Positions 50,142-57,173 of a stretch of 64,000 bases of DNA are shown here, in pieces. Source of the DNA: Alphaproteobacteria bacterium HGW-Alphaproteobacteria-3 (GTDB taxonomy: Bacteria > Pseudomonadota > Alphaproteobacteria > Parvibaculales > Parvibaculaceae); contig PHEF01000001.1 in NCBI GenBank assembly GCA_002842875.1, positions 1 to 64,000 of the forward strand. The letters run 5' to 3'. Position numbers and translations under genes: made by a program. Position 1 is the stretch's first letter. Every line of letters begins with the position of its first letter. Under the pieces are notes generated by a model that saw nothing but the letters and a program-made list of their open reading frames with translations, had not been told where the DNA came from and did not search any database.

Positions 50142-50860
50142 TCAGTCGAGGGTCGCGACGAGCCGCTCGTTGAGCGCCTTGACGAGGCCGGCTTCCCCGG
50201 CGGGCAGCAGCTCGGCGAGAGCCTGCTCGTCGTAACCAGCCGCGCGGCCCAAATGGATCGCGGCAGCGAGATCGAGTCCGATCACGCCCGCGCCCTGGGG
50301 CGCCAGGCGAAGCTGTCCGCTGCAGCGCGTCAGCACGTCCCAGGCCGCCCAGCCCGCATCGCTCAGCGGTTCATGGGCAATGTAGGGACAGCAATTGCCG
50401 TCGCCGCCGACCTCACCACGCGCACAGGGACGCCGGTCGCGCCGGCAGCCTTCGCAATAGGACGGCCCACCCCCGAAATGCCATTGGGCGCGGGCCGTCA
50501 GACGTTTTTTTCGACGTCCAGCAAAAGCGCGGGTCCCAGGTAGTTCCGCTCGAAGGCTTCGGCGATCGGCCACAGGTCGAGGAGCGCGTCGAGCCCTTCC
50601 GGCGTGACCGCGACCGGCTTTCCCTCCATGTCGCCAACCCCTTCCCAGTCGTCGACGGCAAGCCGCACCAGCGCCTTCACCAGCGCCGCCATGCGCAGGC
50701 CGACGGAGGCCTCCTCGTCGATCGACACGCCGACGCTCGCGCGCGCGGCGGCGGCGCGGGCCGCCATGACCAGCGCGGTCGAGCAGGGTCGCACATGGAC
50801 GCGAACGCCATGGCCGAGATCGAGCCAGTGCGGCTCACGCTTCAAGTCCAACCGGATCAT
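50142..50860 (-). CDS. Frameshift tail-assembly chaperone GT (gpG-T-like fusion)
   Basis: Reading through a -1 slip at the A AAA AAC heptamer (50504-50510) joins the short G frame to a second open frame, giving a 239-aa GT-like product: residues 1-119 from G, then KK and RLTARAQWHFGGGPSYC onwards. The T part has a Cys-rich patch (CEGCRRDRRPCARG, then NCCPY). The T part has no good start of its own. Position between major tail tube and tape measure is where G/GT chaperones lie. Junction is read directly; use in the cell is predicted. Confidence 0.78.
50498..50860 (-). CDS. Tail-assembly chaperone G-like protein
   Basis: A 120-aa protein made when no frameshift occurs, ending EKNV and stop two codons after the slippery site. 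It is a small acidic/helical protein (MIRLDLKREPHWLDLGHGVR, TPEGLDALLDLWPIAEAFER). It lies 8 bases downstream of the major tail gene. G together with GT folds or holds the tape measure during tail assembly. Confidence 0.8.
   Translation of the reverse strand: MIRLDLKREPHWLDLGHGVRVHVRPCSTALVMAARAAAARASVGVSIDEEASVGLRMAALVKALVRLAVDDWEGVGDMEGKPVAVTPEGLDALLDLWPIAEAFERNYLGPALLLDVEKNV
50504..50510 (-). other. Slippery heptamer A AAA AAC (-1 frameshift site)
   Basis: On the minus strand the in-frame codons GAA AAA AAC GTC TGA give the canonical X XXY YYZ heptamer A AAA AAC directly before a stop. A -1 slip lets translation continue for 120 more codons. It sits in a 7-A run; at high GC this is striking. 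Confidence 0.8.
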
Positions 50861-50868
50861 GAGAACCC

Positions 50869-52146
50869 TCACATGTAAGAGACGACGTCGTTCAGGAGAT
50901 GGGCGCGCAGCATGGTGCCCTCGCTGTCGTCGAAGGCGGCGCGCCAGTCGAAGCTCGCCTCGACCCCGCCGGGGCCGGAGACGGCGTATTTCGGTTTGGG
51001 AAGGAAGACGCGGAAGAGCTCGAACTTGAGTTCCCAGCCCTCCGCCATGGTAAAGCCGTACTCGACCACGACCGGGTCGCCATTGGCGGCTTCCGCCACC
51101 AGCGTCGCGCCATCGAAGCGCACGCTCATGCCACCCTGGCACGAGGCGAAGGTGGGATCGGCGGCTTCGATCTTGCCGTCCTCGCGGATGACACGCACCC
51201 GTTCGAGATTGTTCGAGAAGGTGAGACTGCCGCCCGTGACCCCGGCCAGCGCCGAGCCGCCGCGACGGATGAAGCCGCGGCCCTGGCTGAAGCGCTTGAG
51301 CGCATAACTGTCCGGCGTGGCGTCGATCGTCGCCGCCGCGTCTTCCTCGCCCTGCGCCACCAGCTGCAGGCGCGCATTGGCCGGGCCTTCCTGGCCCATC
51401 TCGAAGGTGAGGTTCTCGACGACCGTGCCCAGGTGGCGAAAGAAGACCGGGGTCACGAGCTTTGGATGGCCGACCTCGAAGGTGAAGCTCGGAATGTCGT
51501 CGGCGCCGCTGTCCCAGACATGCGCGTAACCGCCGCCCTTGAGCGTCGTTCCCGAGACGGTGCCGTTGCCCGTCGCCGATGCCGCGAGCGTGAAGGCATT
51601 GCCGGTGGGGCCCGCCGTGTCGTGCGTGATCGTGAGCGTCGTGCCGCCGCTCGTGCCATAGGTCGCGGCGGACACAAGCGGTGAGGCGCTCGCGTTGAGG
51701 GCGGCGGCGGCATTGGTCAGGGTTGCGGCGAGCGTGCCGCCGATTTCGATCTGATTGCCCGAAGGGGTGCCCGAGACGAAGGTCCAGACCACGCCATTGA
51801 TCGTGATCGTGCTGGTGGCCGCCGGCGGCCCGGCAAAGGCGATGCTGCCCGAAGCCGCGACGATCGTCGTGACCGGATCGCCGAACAGGGCGGTCAGCCA
51901 GAACCCGGTGCCGCGCAGGTCGAGCGGGATTTCGATCTGCCCTTCGTCGGTGATCAGCCCGCGATAGGGATCCTGCGCGTTGCGCCCGCGCCCGAGCAGC
52001 GGATCATCGCCCAATGGCTGGTTCGAGGAGAGATCCGTCGATTTGAAATCCAGACTGCGATAACCGGCGAGCGGCGCCACCCCGTAGCTGACCTCTCGGG
52101 CAGCCTTGAGCGTGGCGTCCGCGCCGTAAGCGCGCACCTTGGCCAT
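50869..52146 (-). CDS. Major tail tube protein with inserted beta domain
   Basis: A 425-aa protein. The flanks (about 1-95 and 215-425) resemble phage tail tube proteins: GRGRNAQDPYRGLITDEGQI and FEVGHPKLVTPVFFRHLGTV. Residues about 95-210 are a Thr/Gly/Ala-rich inserted domain (TSTITINGVVWTFVSGTPSG, TYGTSGGTTLTITHDTAGPT) likely displayed outside the tube. Lies before G/GT. Confidence 0.84.
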   Translation of the reverse strand: MAKVRAYGADATLKAAREVSYGVAPLAGYRSLDFKSTDLSSNQPLGDDPLLGRGRNAQDPYRGLITDEGQIEIPLDLRGTGFWLTALFGDPVTTIVAASGSIAFAGPPAATSTITINGVVWTFVSGTPSGNQIEIGGTLAATLTNAAAALNASASPLVSAATYGTSGGTTLTITHDTAGPTGNAFTLAASATGNGTVSGTTLKGGGYAHVWDSGADDIPSFTFEVGHPKLVTPVFFRHLGTVVENLTFEMGQEGPANARLQLVAQGEEDAAATIDATPDSYALKRFSQGRGFIRRGGSALAGVTGGSLTFSNNLERVRVIREDGKIEAADPTFASCQGGMSVRFDGATLVAEAANGDPVVVEYGFTMAEGWELKFELFRVFLPKPKYAVSGPGGVEASFDWRAAFDDSEGTMLRAHLLNDVVSYM

Positions 52147-52173
52147 ATCGGACTCCTTGGGTTGCGGTGTTGA

Positions 52174-52605
52174 TCAGGAGGTGAGCGGATCGCTCACCAG
52201 GTATTCGATCGTGATGGTGAGGCGGGCGCTCAGGATCGGCGCGGCGCCTTCGATGGCGAGCGCCGACACCTCTGGCGCGGAGGTATCGAGGTTCTCCGCA
52301 AGGCCGCCCATCGATGGGTCGGTTGCCAGCGCCAGGCCGATGTCGCCAAGCAGGTCATCGAGGGCGGCCTCGCCGCTGCCATCGGCCGCACGCGTCACAT
52401 GGGTTTCGATCTCGATCCGGTGGCTATAGAACTCGCTGCGCGGATTGAGCGTGATGTCGGGTTCGCCGGGCTCGCCGTCGCGCAGGATCACCAGGCCGGC
52501 CGCTGGCACTTTCTCGGGAAGCACCTCGTTGCGCCGCACGGTGGCCGAAAGCCCGGTCCGGAGCCGTTCGAACAGGGCGGACAGAATCGCCTCGCGTCGC
52601 GACAT
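52174..52605 (-). CDS. Tail terminator/completion protein (gpU-like)
   Basis: A 143-aa protein: REAILSALFERLRTGLSATV and the beta-strand segment SEFYSHRIEIETHVTRAADG, followed by GEAALDDLLGDIGLALATD. It fits the minor tail U/tail completion family that caps the tail. Start chosen as the ATG that shares one base with the preceding stop (TGATG); an in-frame GTG-led extension upstream overlaps DUF6441. Confidence 0.75.
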   Translation of the reverse strand: MSRREAILSALFERLRTGLSATVRRNEVLPEKVPAAGLVILRDGEPGEPDITLNPRSEFYSHRIEIETHVTRAADGSGEAALDDLLGDIGLALATDPSMGGLAENLDTSAPEVSALAIEGAAPILSARLTITIEYLVSDPLTS

Positions 52606-53270
52606 CAGCGCGTGCTCCCTTCCGTCAATCGCCACTGCCGCAAGACGAGTTCCGGCAATCGGCCATGCCAGCGCCGGGCGGCGCCCGCGACATCGAGCCG
52701 TTTCTTGAACGTCACGCTCGGCACCAGCACGAAGATCGGCACCGTGCTGCGCCCGGAGAGCCGGGTGAAGGCCGAACCCTGTCGGCGTCCCTGATTGGCG
52801 ACGGCGCGCCCTCGGCTGTTCAGCCGCGAATTGTCGGCGACCAGCAACGATGGCGCGCCACGACGGTAGACGAAGCGCAGGCGCATCCCCGTTCGCCGCT
52901 CCCAGCCGCCCGGCGTGATCCTGGCGCCGCCATCACTGTATTTACCGGCTGCCGGCGTCGGGATCGCCAGGAACAGGCCCCTGGTGGAGCGGATGGTTGC
53001 GCCCTCCTCGTAGATGCGCACGATCCCCGGCGCCTTGGACCAGACCAGACCGGCAGCCCCGATGCTGGGTTGACCCTTGGGGTAAACCTCGCCGCGCCAG
53101 GTCCGGGCGAGCTTCTCGCCAAGACCGGCTCCGGTGATCTGCGTCCTGAGCTCGCCTTTGAGCCCATCCGTCGCTTCGCGCACCCCCAGCGTGATGGCGC
53201 GCTCCGCCCCTTTGAGCTCGGCCTCCATCAGCTGCTTCAGACTGCCCGACAGGGCGGCGGAGAGTCTCAT
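52605..53270 (-). CDS. DUF6441 phage protein (gpZ-like neck protein)
   Basis: A 221-aa protein matching DUF6441: KGELRTQITGAGLGEKLART, RGEVYPKGQPSIGAAGLVWS, and IYEEGATIRSTRGLFLAIPT. It sits in the place of lambda gpZ between the joining protein and gpU-like gene, so a neck/tail connection role is likely. Starts with a 4-base overlap with the preceding gene. Confidence 0.82.
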   Translation of the reverse strand: MRLSAALSGSLKQLMEAELKGAERAITLGVREATDGLKGELRTQITGAGLGEKLARTWRGEVYPKGQPSIGAAGLVWSKAPGIVRIYEEGATIRSTRGLFLAIPTPAAGKYSDGGARITPGGWERRTGMRLRFVYRRGAPSLLVADNSRLNSRGRAVANQGRRQGSAFTRLSGRSTVPIFVLVPSVTFKKRLDVAGAARRWHGRLPELVLRQWRLTEGSTR

Positions 53271-53581
53271 GGCGAGCGCCCCTCGACCGTCCAGATCAGC
53301 CGTTCCGCGTCACGCACCGGCTCGCCCTGAACGAGCAGGATGTCGCCATCGATCTCGATCGTATCGCCCGCGGCAATGGTCGGCGCTTCGGCGACGCGCA
53401 GATCGACAAGAGCAACCGGTGTCACGAGGCGCGTGTCCCCGAACGTCGAGATCGCCTCGGGACGTCGGACGACGGCGCGGATCGCCACGCCGGATCCGGC
53501 GCCTGCCGCCCGCCAGATCGCATCGCGCGCGATGTTCGGGTCGGCGAAGAGGTCGTCGATCGCCTCTGCGAAGATGCTCAT
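53267..53581 (-). CDS. Head-tail joining protein (gpFII-like)
   Basis: A 104-aa protein: FAEAIDDLFADPNIARDAIW, then beta strands VAIRAVVRRPEAISTFGDTR and GDTIEIDGDILLVQGEPVRD. It resembles head-tail joining proteins of lambda-like heads. It lies 2 bases downstream of the capsid gene. Confidence 0.8.
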   Translation of the reverse strand: MSIFAEAIDDLFADPNIARDAIWRAAGAGSGVAIRAVVRRPEAISTFGDTRLVTPVALVDLRVAEAPTIAAGDTIEIDGDILLVQGEPVRDAERLIWTVEGRSP

Positions 53582-53583
53582 GC

Positions 53584-54606
53584 TCAGTTGCTGGAGAAGA
53601 TGCGCACGGCGAGACGCGGCCGCTTGTTGATCGGCAGGATCGAGGCCTCGGTCTTGACCTCGATGGCGCTGCCGTCGAGGCGCGCGATCTGCCGCGCGTA
53701 GATCGGCAGGCCCACCGTGTTGACCGTCTCGATCAGGTTGGCCGGTGCGCCGTGGGTGACGAAGGTGTCGAGCGTGCCCAGCGGGAACGCGATGCCCTCG
53801 CCGGAGGGGATCAACGTTTCCGTTGCGCCGGTCGAGAGCGTGACGGTGGCGTTGTACTCCTCGAACAGAATGCCGGCGAAGGGGAAGCGGCGGCGGGTGT
53901 CTTCGCGCAGCGGCTGCACCCCAGTCGAGGAGTAGTACTTGTAGGCCTCCTCGACCTTGGCATGGCCGATCAGCTTGTCGAAGAACTCCGGGCTCACCAA
54001 CGCCAGCACGCCGGTCATGGTCTCGCCCTTGAGCTCGGTCTCGACCTTCCTGAGCACGTCCCGCACCTTGCCCTGGACCTGGGTGCCGGCGGTGCCGAGC
54101 ACGAAGTCGGTCTCGAGCTGCGTGAGGCCGAACTCGGTGAAGTAGTTGTAGAGCGTGGTGCCGGCGCCATCCTTGACGATGCCGCGGAGCGCGTTGACCT
54201 CCATGTACTCGCGCGTCTGGGCGTGCTTCACCCGCATGCGGGTGAGCTTGCGCTCCATGACGGTGGCGAGCGGATCGGCGGCGTCGGCGACGCCGAAGCC
54301 GCGCACCCCCTGGATGTCCTGCGGCGTGATCACGTCGTCATGCGGGATCCATGGCACGGTGAAGGAGCGCATGGAGCGCGTGTCGCGATTGGCGACGGTG
54401 GCGGGGCCGCCGAGCGGCACGGTCGGCAGGAGGTTCAGCACGCCTTCGGCCTGCTCGATGACGACGGAGCGCTGGGTCACGCCCTCGAAGCGGAAGAGGC
54501 CCAATGTCCCAAGCCGGGTGTAGACATTGGGCAGGATGTTGATGGCCTGGGTCATCTCGACGAGCGAATAGCCGCCCGCGTCGAACGGGTTGATCATGGC
54601 GACCAT
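53584..54606 (-). CDS. Major capsid protein (lambda gpE-like)
   Basis: A 340-aa HK97-fold capsid protein of the Phage_cap_E family: DAGGYSLVEMTQAINILPNV, SVVIEQAEGVLNLLPTVPLG, SFTVPWIPHDDVITPQDIQG and the C-terminal segment LPIYARQIARLDGSAIEVKT. It forms the head shell with the decoration protein gene upstream. No N-terminal propeptide is apparent, as for gpE. Confidence 0.93.
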   Translation of the reverse strand: MVAMINPFDAGGYSLVEMTQAINILPNVYTRLGTLGLFRFEGVTQRSVVIEQAEGVLNLLPTVPLGGPATVANRDTRSMRSFTVPWIPHDDVITPQDIQGVRGFGVADAADPLATVMERKLTRMRVKHAQTREYMEVNALRGIVKDGAGTTLYNYFTEFGLTQLETDFVLGTAGTQVQGKVRDVLRKVETELKGETMTGVLALVSPEFFDKLIGHAKVEEAYKYYSSTGVQPLREDTRRRFPFAGILFEEYNATVTLSTGATETLIPSGEGIAFPLGTLDTFVTHGAPANLIETVNTVGLPIYARQIARLDGSAIEVKTEASILPINKRPRLAVRIFSSN

Positions 54607-54639
54607 GATGTGGGGTCTCCTTGGGATGGAACGGACATG

Positions 54640-54670
54640 AAAAAGCTTGCCCCGGCGAAGGCCGGGGGCC
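54640..54670 (-). terminator. Hairpin between decoration and capsid genes
   Basis: On the minus strand GCCGGGG and CCCCGGC (7 bp) with a 4-base loop are followed after four bases by a run of five T's. It may act as a partial terminator or as an mRNA-stabilising hairpin ahead of the highly expressed capsid gene. Confidence 0.55.
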
Positions 54671-54722
54671 CCGAAGGCGGACGCCTCGGAGCCGGTGACG
54701 GATTGGATCTGACGAGCGTGGA

Positions 54723-55112
54723 TCAGGCGGTGTCGCGCGGCACGATGCCGGCAGAGCTCAGCTCGGCGTGCTTGACGGCCGTCTTGGCCGCGTCATCGAC
54801 GGAGGCGTCGAAGACGAGCGCCGCCCTGGAGACGATCGCCGGGCCGCGCGCGATCACGAGGCCGGTCCTGTCGCCGGCCGTCGCGTCGACCGCCTCGATC
54901 AGGACGACGGCGGCGATCTCCGCCCCTTCATCGCCGGTCACTTCGGCCGCCGGCGCAAGCCGGTACTTGCCCGACGCGGTGATCCGGCCGAGGACGGATC
55001 CGAGCGCGTAGTTCATGCCAGCCTTGAGGGTCACGGCCTCGCGGCAGTAGCTCGCATTGAGCTCGTATTTGAGCAGGTCGCCGAGGGTCGGCGACATGGT
55101 GAGAACGGTCAT
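54723..55112 (-). CDS. Head decoration protein (gpD-like)
   Basis: A 129-aa protein of the HDPD family: DLLKYELNASYCREAVTLKA, GSVLGRITASGKYRLAPAAE and VVLIEAVDATAGDRTGLVIA. It stabilises the expanded capsid. ATG at 55112, leader AAGGAG, lies 16 bases after the protease stop. Confidence 0.9.
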   Translation of the reverse strand: MTVLTMSPTLGDLLKYELNASYCREAVTLKAGMNYALGSVLGRITASGKYRLAPAAEVTGDEGAEIAAVVLIEAVDATAGDRTGLVIARGPAIVSRAALVFDASVDDAAKTAVKHAELSSAGIVPRDTA

Positions 55113-55128
55113 GATGATCTCCTTGTCG

Positions 55129-55548
55129 TCAGCTGCGATTGGCCGAGGCGCGCTCACGCGCACGGCGCACGATGGGGCTTTCGCCGCCGTTCGAGGCCGG
55201 CGAGCCGGCCGGTGACGGCGCCACGGCGACCACAGAGCTCGCCTCGGCGCGGGCCGCGAGAGCGTCGAGGATGGAGCTTCGCAGCGCATGCGGCGCCACT
55301 CCCTTCGCCATGGCGTCGGCGGCGTCGATGGCGACGCCCAGCCGGGCGCCTTGGGCGGCGATGGCGGCGATCTCCGCATATTCGGCGCGCAGCCGCTCGG
55401 CCGTCTGATCCGTCTGCGCCTCCGTCGCCTCCGGCGGCGCGGAGCGCGGCGCCGGTTGCGGCGTTTCGAGAACGTCCGGATCGGGTGCGCGGGTCTCTTC
55501 GACAGCCGCGTCTTCGGCAGCCGGGTTGAGGTCGGGTTCGACTGTCAT
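55129..55548 (-). CDS. Nested scaffold protein (Nu3-like), internal start
   Basis: Inside the protease frame, an ATG at 55548 is preceded by AAGGAG ten bases upstream and would give a 139-aa Ala/Glu/Pro-rich protein ending RRARERASANRS. This is the C-terminal scaffold part of the protease. Lambda makes Nu3 in the same way. Inference rests on the internal ribosome-binding site and on the domain boundary. Confidence 0.6.
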   Translation of the reverse strand: MTVEPDLNPAAEDAAVEETRAPDPDVLETPQPAPRSAPPEATEAQTDQTAERLRAEYAEIAAIAAQGARLGVAIDAADAMAKGVAPHALRSSILDALAARAEASSVVAVAPSPAGSPASNGGESPIVRRARERASANRS

Positions 55549-56436
55549 TGCGGTCGTTCTCCTTGAAGGTTGATGAGCGCGGGCGCGTTGCGATGCGCCA
55601 ATGATGAGGCGTGGCGGGTCCAGCGCCCGGGCGAGATCCGCAAGAGCGAGATCGACGGTGCCGAGCCTGTCGGCGAGGCCGGCGTCCATGCCGCGCTGAC
55701 CCCGATAGATCGCGGCTTCGGTGGTTCGCACGGCGTCGGGACTCATGTTCCGGTTGTGCGCCACCAGCGTGACGAGGTCGGCATGGAGCGCATCGACATC
55801 CGCCTGGATCGCCGAAAACGCCGTATCCGAGAGCGGTTCGTGGGCATTGCCGTCGATCTTGCGGTCGCCCGCGTGAACGAGCGTCCATTTGAGGCCGACC
55901 ATGACGTCGGCGACGCTCTCGTCGACATGAATGGCGACGACGCCGATGGATCCGACCTCCGCCGTCCGGGTGACGTAAAGGCGGTCCGCCACGCTGGCGA
56001 TGGCAAAGGCGGCCGACAGCGCGCTTTCGTTCGCGACAGCCCAGAGCGGCTTCTGCGCGGCTTCGCGCAAGACAACGAGGCGATCGACCAGGTCAAAGAG
56101 ACCGCCGACCTCGCCGCCTGGCGAGTCGATCTCCAACAACACGGCCCGCACGGAAGGATCGGCGAGCGCGGCTTCCACGGCGGAAGCGATCTCCCCATAG
56201 TCGCTGGCGCCGAGAAGGCTTGTCAGCCAGTCGCCGCGCATCACCAGCGGTCCGAGGATCGGCACGACCGCGATGCCGACATCGGTAACGGCATGGCTTG
56301 CCACCGGCGGCGCGTCGCGGGCCGGAAGCGCGGATCGGGCATCGAGCATCGGGCCGACGGCGAGCAGGCCGTCCAGCGCTCGCGGGGCGATCGCCAAGGG
56401 CCGGCCCGAAAGCCGGGCCAAAAGAGGATTGTTCAT
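55129..56436 (-). CDS. S49-family prohead protease (gpC-like) with scaffold C-terminus
   Basis: A 435-aa protein. N-terminal S49/SppA-like serine peptidase (about 60-265): LLEIDSPGGEVGGLFDLVDR, ANESALSAAFAIASVADRLY (Ser nucleophile region), VGSIGVVAIHVDESVADVMV and the Lys in AGDRKIDGNAHEPLSD. The C-terminal part (300-435) is Ala/Glu-rich and helical, a scaffolding domain. Like lambda C/Nu3 it probably produces a protease and a scaffold from one frame. Divergent from higB. Confidence 0.9.
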   Translation of the reverse strand: MNNPLLARLSGRPLAIAPRALDGLLAVGPMLDARSALPARDAPPVASHAVTDVGIAVVPILGPLVMRGDWLTSLLGASDYGEIASAVEAALADPSVRAVLLEIDSPGGEVGGLFDLVDRLVVLREAAQKPLWAVANESALSAAFAIASVADRLYVTRTAEVGSIGVVAIHVDESVADVMVGLKWTLVHAGDRKIDGNAHEPLSDTAFSAIQADVDALHADLVTLVAHNRNMSPDAVRTTEAAIYRGQRGMDAGLADRLGTVDLALADLARALDPPRLIIGASQRARAHQPSRRTTAMTVEPDLNPAAEDAAVEETRAPDPDVLETPQPAPRSAPPEATEAQTDQTAERLRAEYAEIAAIAAQGARLGVAIDAADAMAKGVAPHALRSSILDALAARAEASSVVAVAPSPAGSPASNGGESPIVRRARERASANRS

Positions 56437-56460
56437 ATCCGATCCGATGCTTATCTCTTG

Positions 56461-56484
56461 CGTTAGCTAACGTTATGCGTTAGC
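56461..56484. promoter_or_regulatory. Candidate higBA operator
   Basis: A perfect 12-bp palindrome CGTTAGCTAACG (56461-56472) and a second copy of the GCGTTAGC element (56477-56484) lie in the short divergent gap between the protease gene and higB. HigA-like antitoxins bind palindromes of this size to repress themselves. Confidence 0.68.
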
Positions 56485-56494
56485 ATCTGCGCCC

Positions 56495-56776
56495 ATGATC
56501 AAGTCGTTTCGGAACGCTGCAGCAGAGGCCGCCTGGGCCCGCCGATTTATCAAGGGCGTCCCGAACGACATCGTGAAGGCCGCGAACCGAAAGTTGATGC
56601 AAGTCCACAATGCCCGAACTCTCGAAGACCTCAGGGCGCCACCGGGCAATCGGCTCGAGGCTCTAACTGGAGACCGAAAGGGCCAGCACAGCATCCGGAT
56701 CAACGACCAATGGCGCGTATGCTTTGTCTGGCGGGACGGTGACGCCCATGACGTCGAAATCGTCGACTATCATTGA
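56495..56776 (+). CDS. HigB-like toxin (RelE superfamily)
   Basis: A 93-aa toxin: FRNAAAEAAWARRFIKGVPN, VHNARTLEDLRAPPGNRLEA and the C-terminal HSIRINDQWRVCFVWRDGDA, which matches HigB/RelE mRNA interferases with the conserved RINDQWR arginines. The order toxin-first is typical of higBA. The gene is antisense to phage head genes. Confidence 0.9.
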   Translation: MIKSFRNAAAEAAWARRFIKGVPNDIVKAANRKLMQVHNARTLEDLRAPPGNRLEALTGDRKGQHSIRINDQWRVCFVWRDGDAHDVEIVDYH

Positions 56777-56787
56777 GGAGTAAACTC

Positions 56788-57081
56788 ATGGCTGACTTTG
56801 CCCCAACCCACCCCGGTGAGGTGCTGCGCGAGGACTTCCTCAAGCCGCTCGGCATGAGCCAGTACGCTCTCGCCAAGGCAATCGATGTACCGCAGATCCG
56901 GATCAGCGAGATCGTCAACGCCAAGCGGGCCATCACGCCCGACACGGCGCTCCGGCTCGCGCGCTACTTCGGAACCAGCCCGGAGTTCTGGATGGGCATG
57001 CAGGCGACCTACGACCTCGAATTGGCACGCGACCAGGTCGGCCCCGAGATCGAGGCGAAGGTTCATCCGAGAGCGGCCTGA
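56788..57081 (+). CDS. HigA-like antitoxin (XRE family)
   Basis: A 97-aa antitoxin with an XRE helix-turn-helix: LKPLGMSQYALAKAIDVPQI followed by RISEIVNAKRAITPDTALR. The family signature THPGEVLREDFLKPLGMS and FGTSPEFWMGMQATYDLELA identify HigA. The ATG at 56788 has GAGGAG upstream. It starts 11 bases after the higB stop; together they form an autoregulated module. Confidence 0.92.
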   Translation: MADFAPTHPGEVLREDFLKPLGMSQYALAKAIDVPQIRISEIVNAKRAITPDTALRLARYFGTSPEFWMGMQATYDLELARDQVGPEIEAKVHPRAA

Positions 57082-57173
57082 CGGCCGTAGTGAACGAAGC
57101 CATGGTCCGCTCAGGCGCGCCGGACCGATGCTTGCCGCAGCACAGACCTCGGCGATTGTGAAAGTGCGTTCCG

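Noticed and set aside
50142-50573. Independent gene for the T frame
   Set aside because: Its only upstream starts lie within the G gene without a ribosome-binding site; the slippery heptamer explains expression better.
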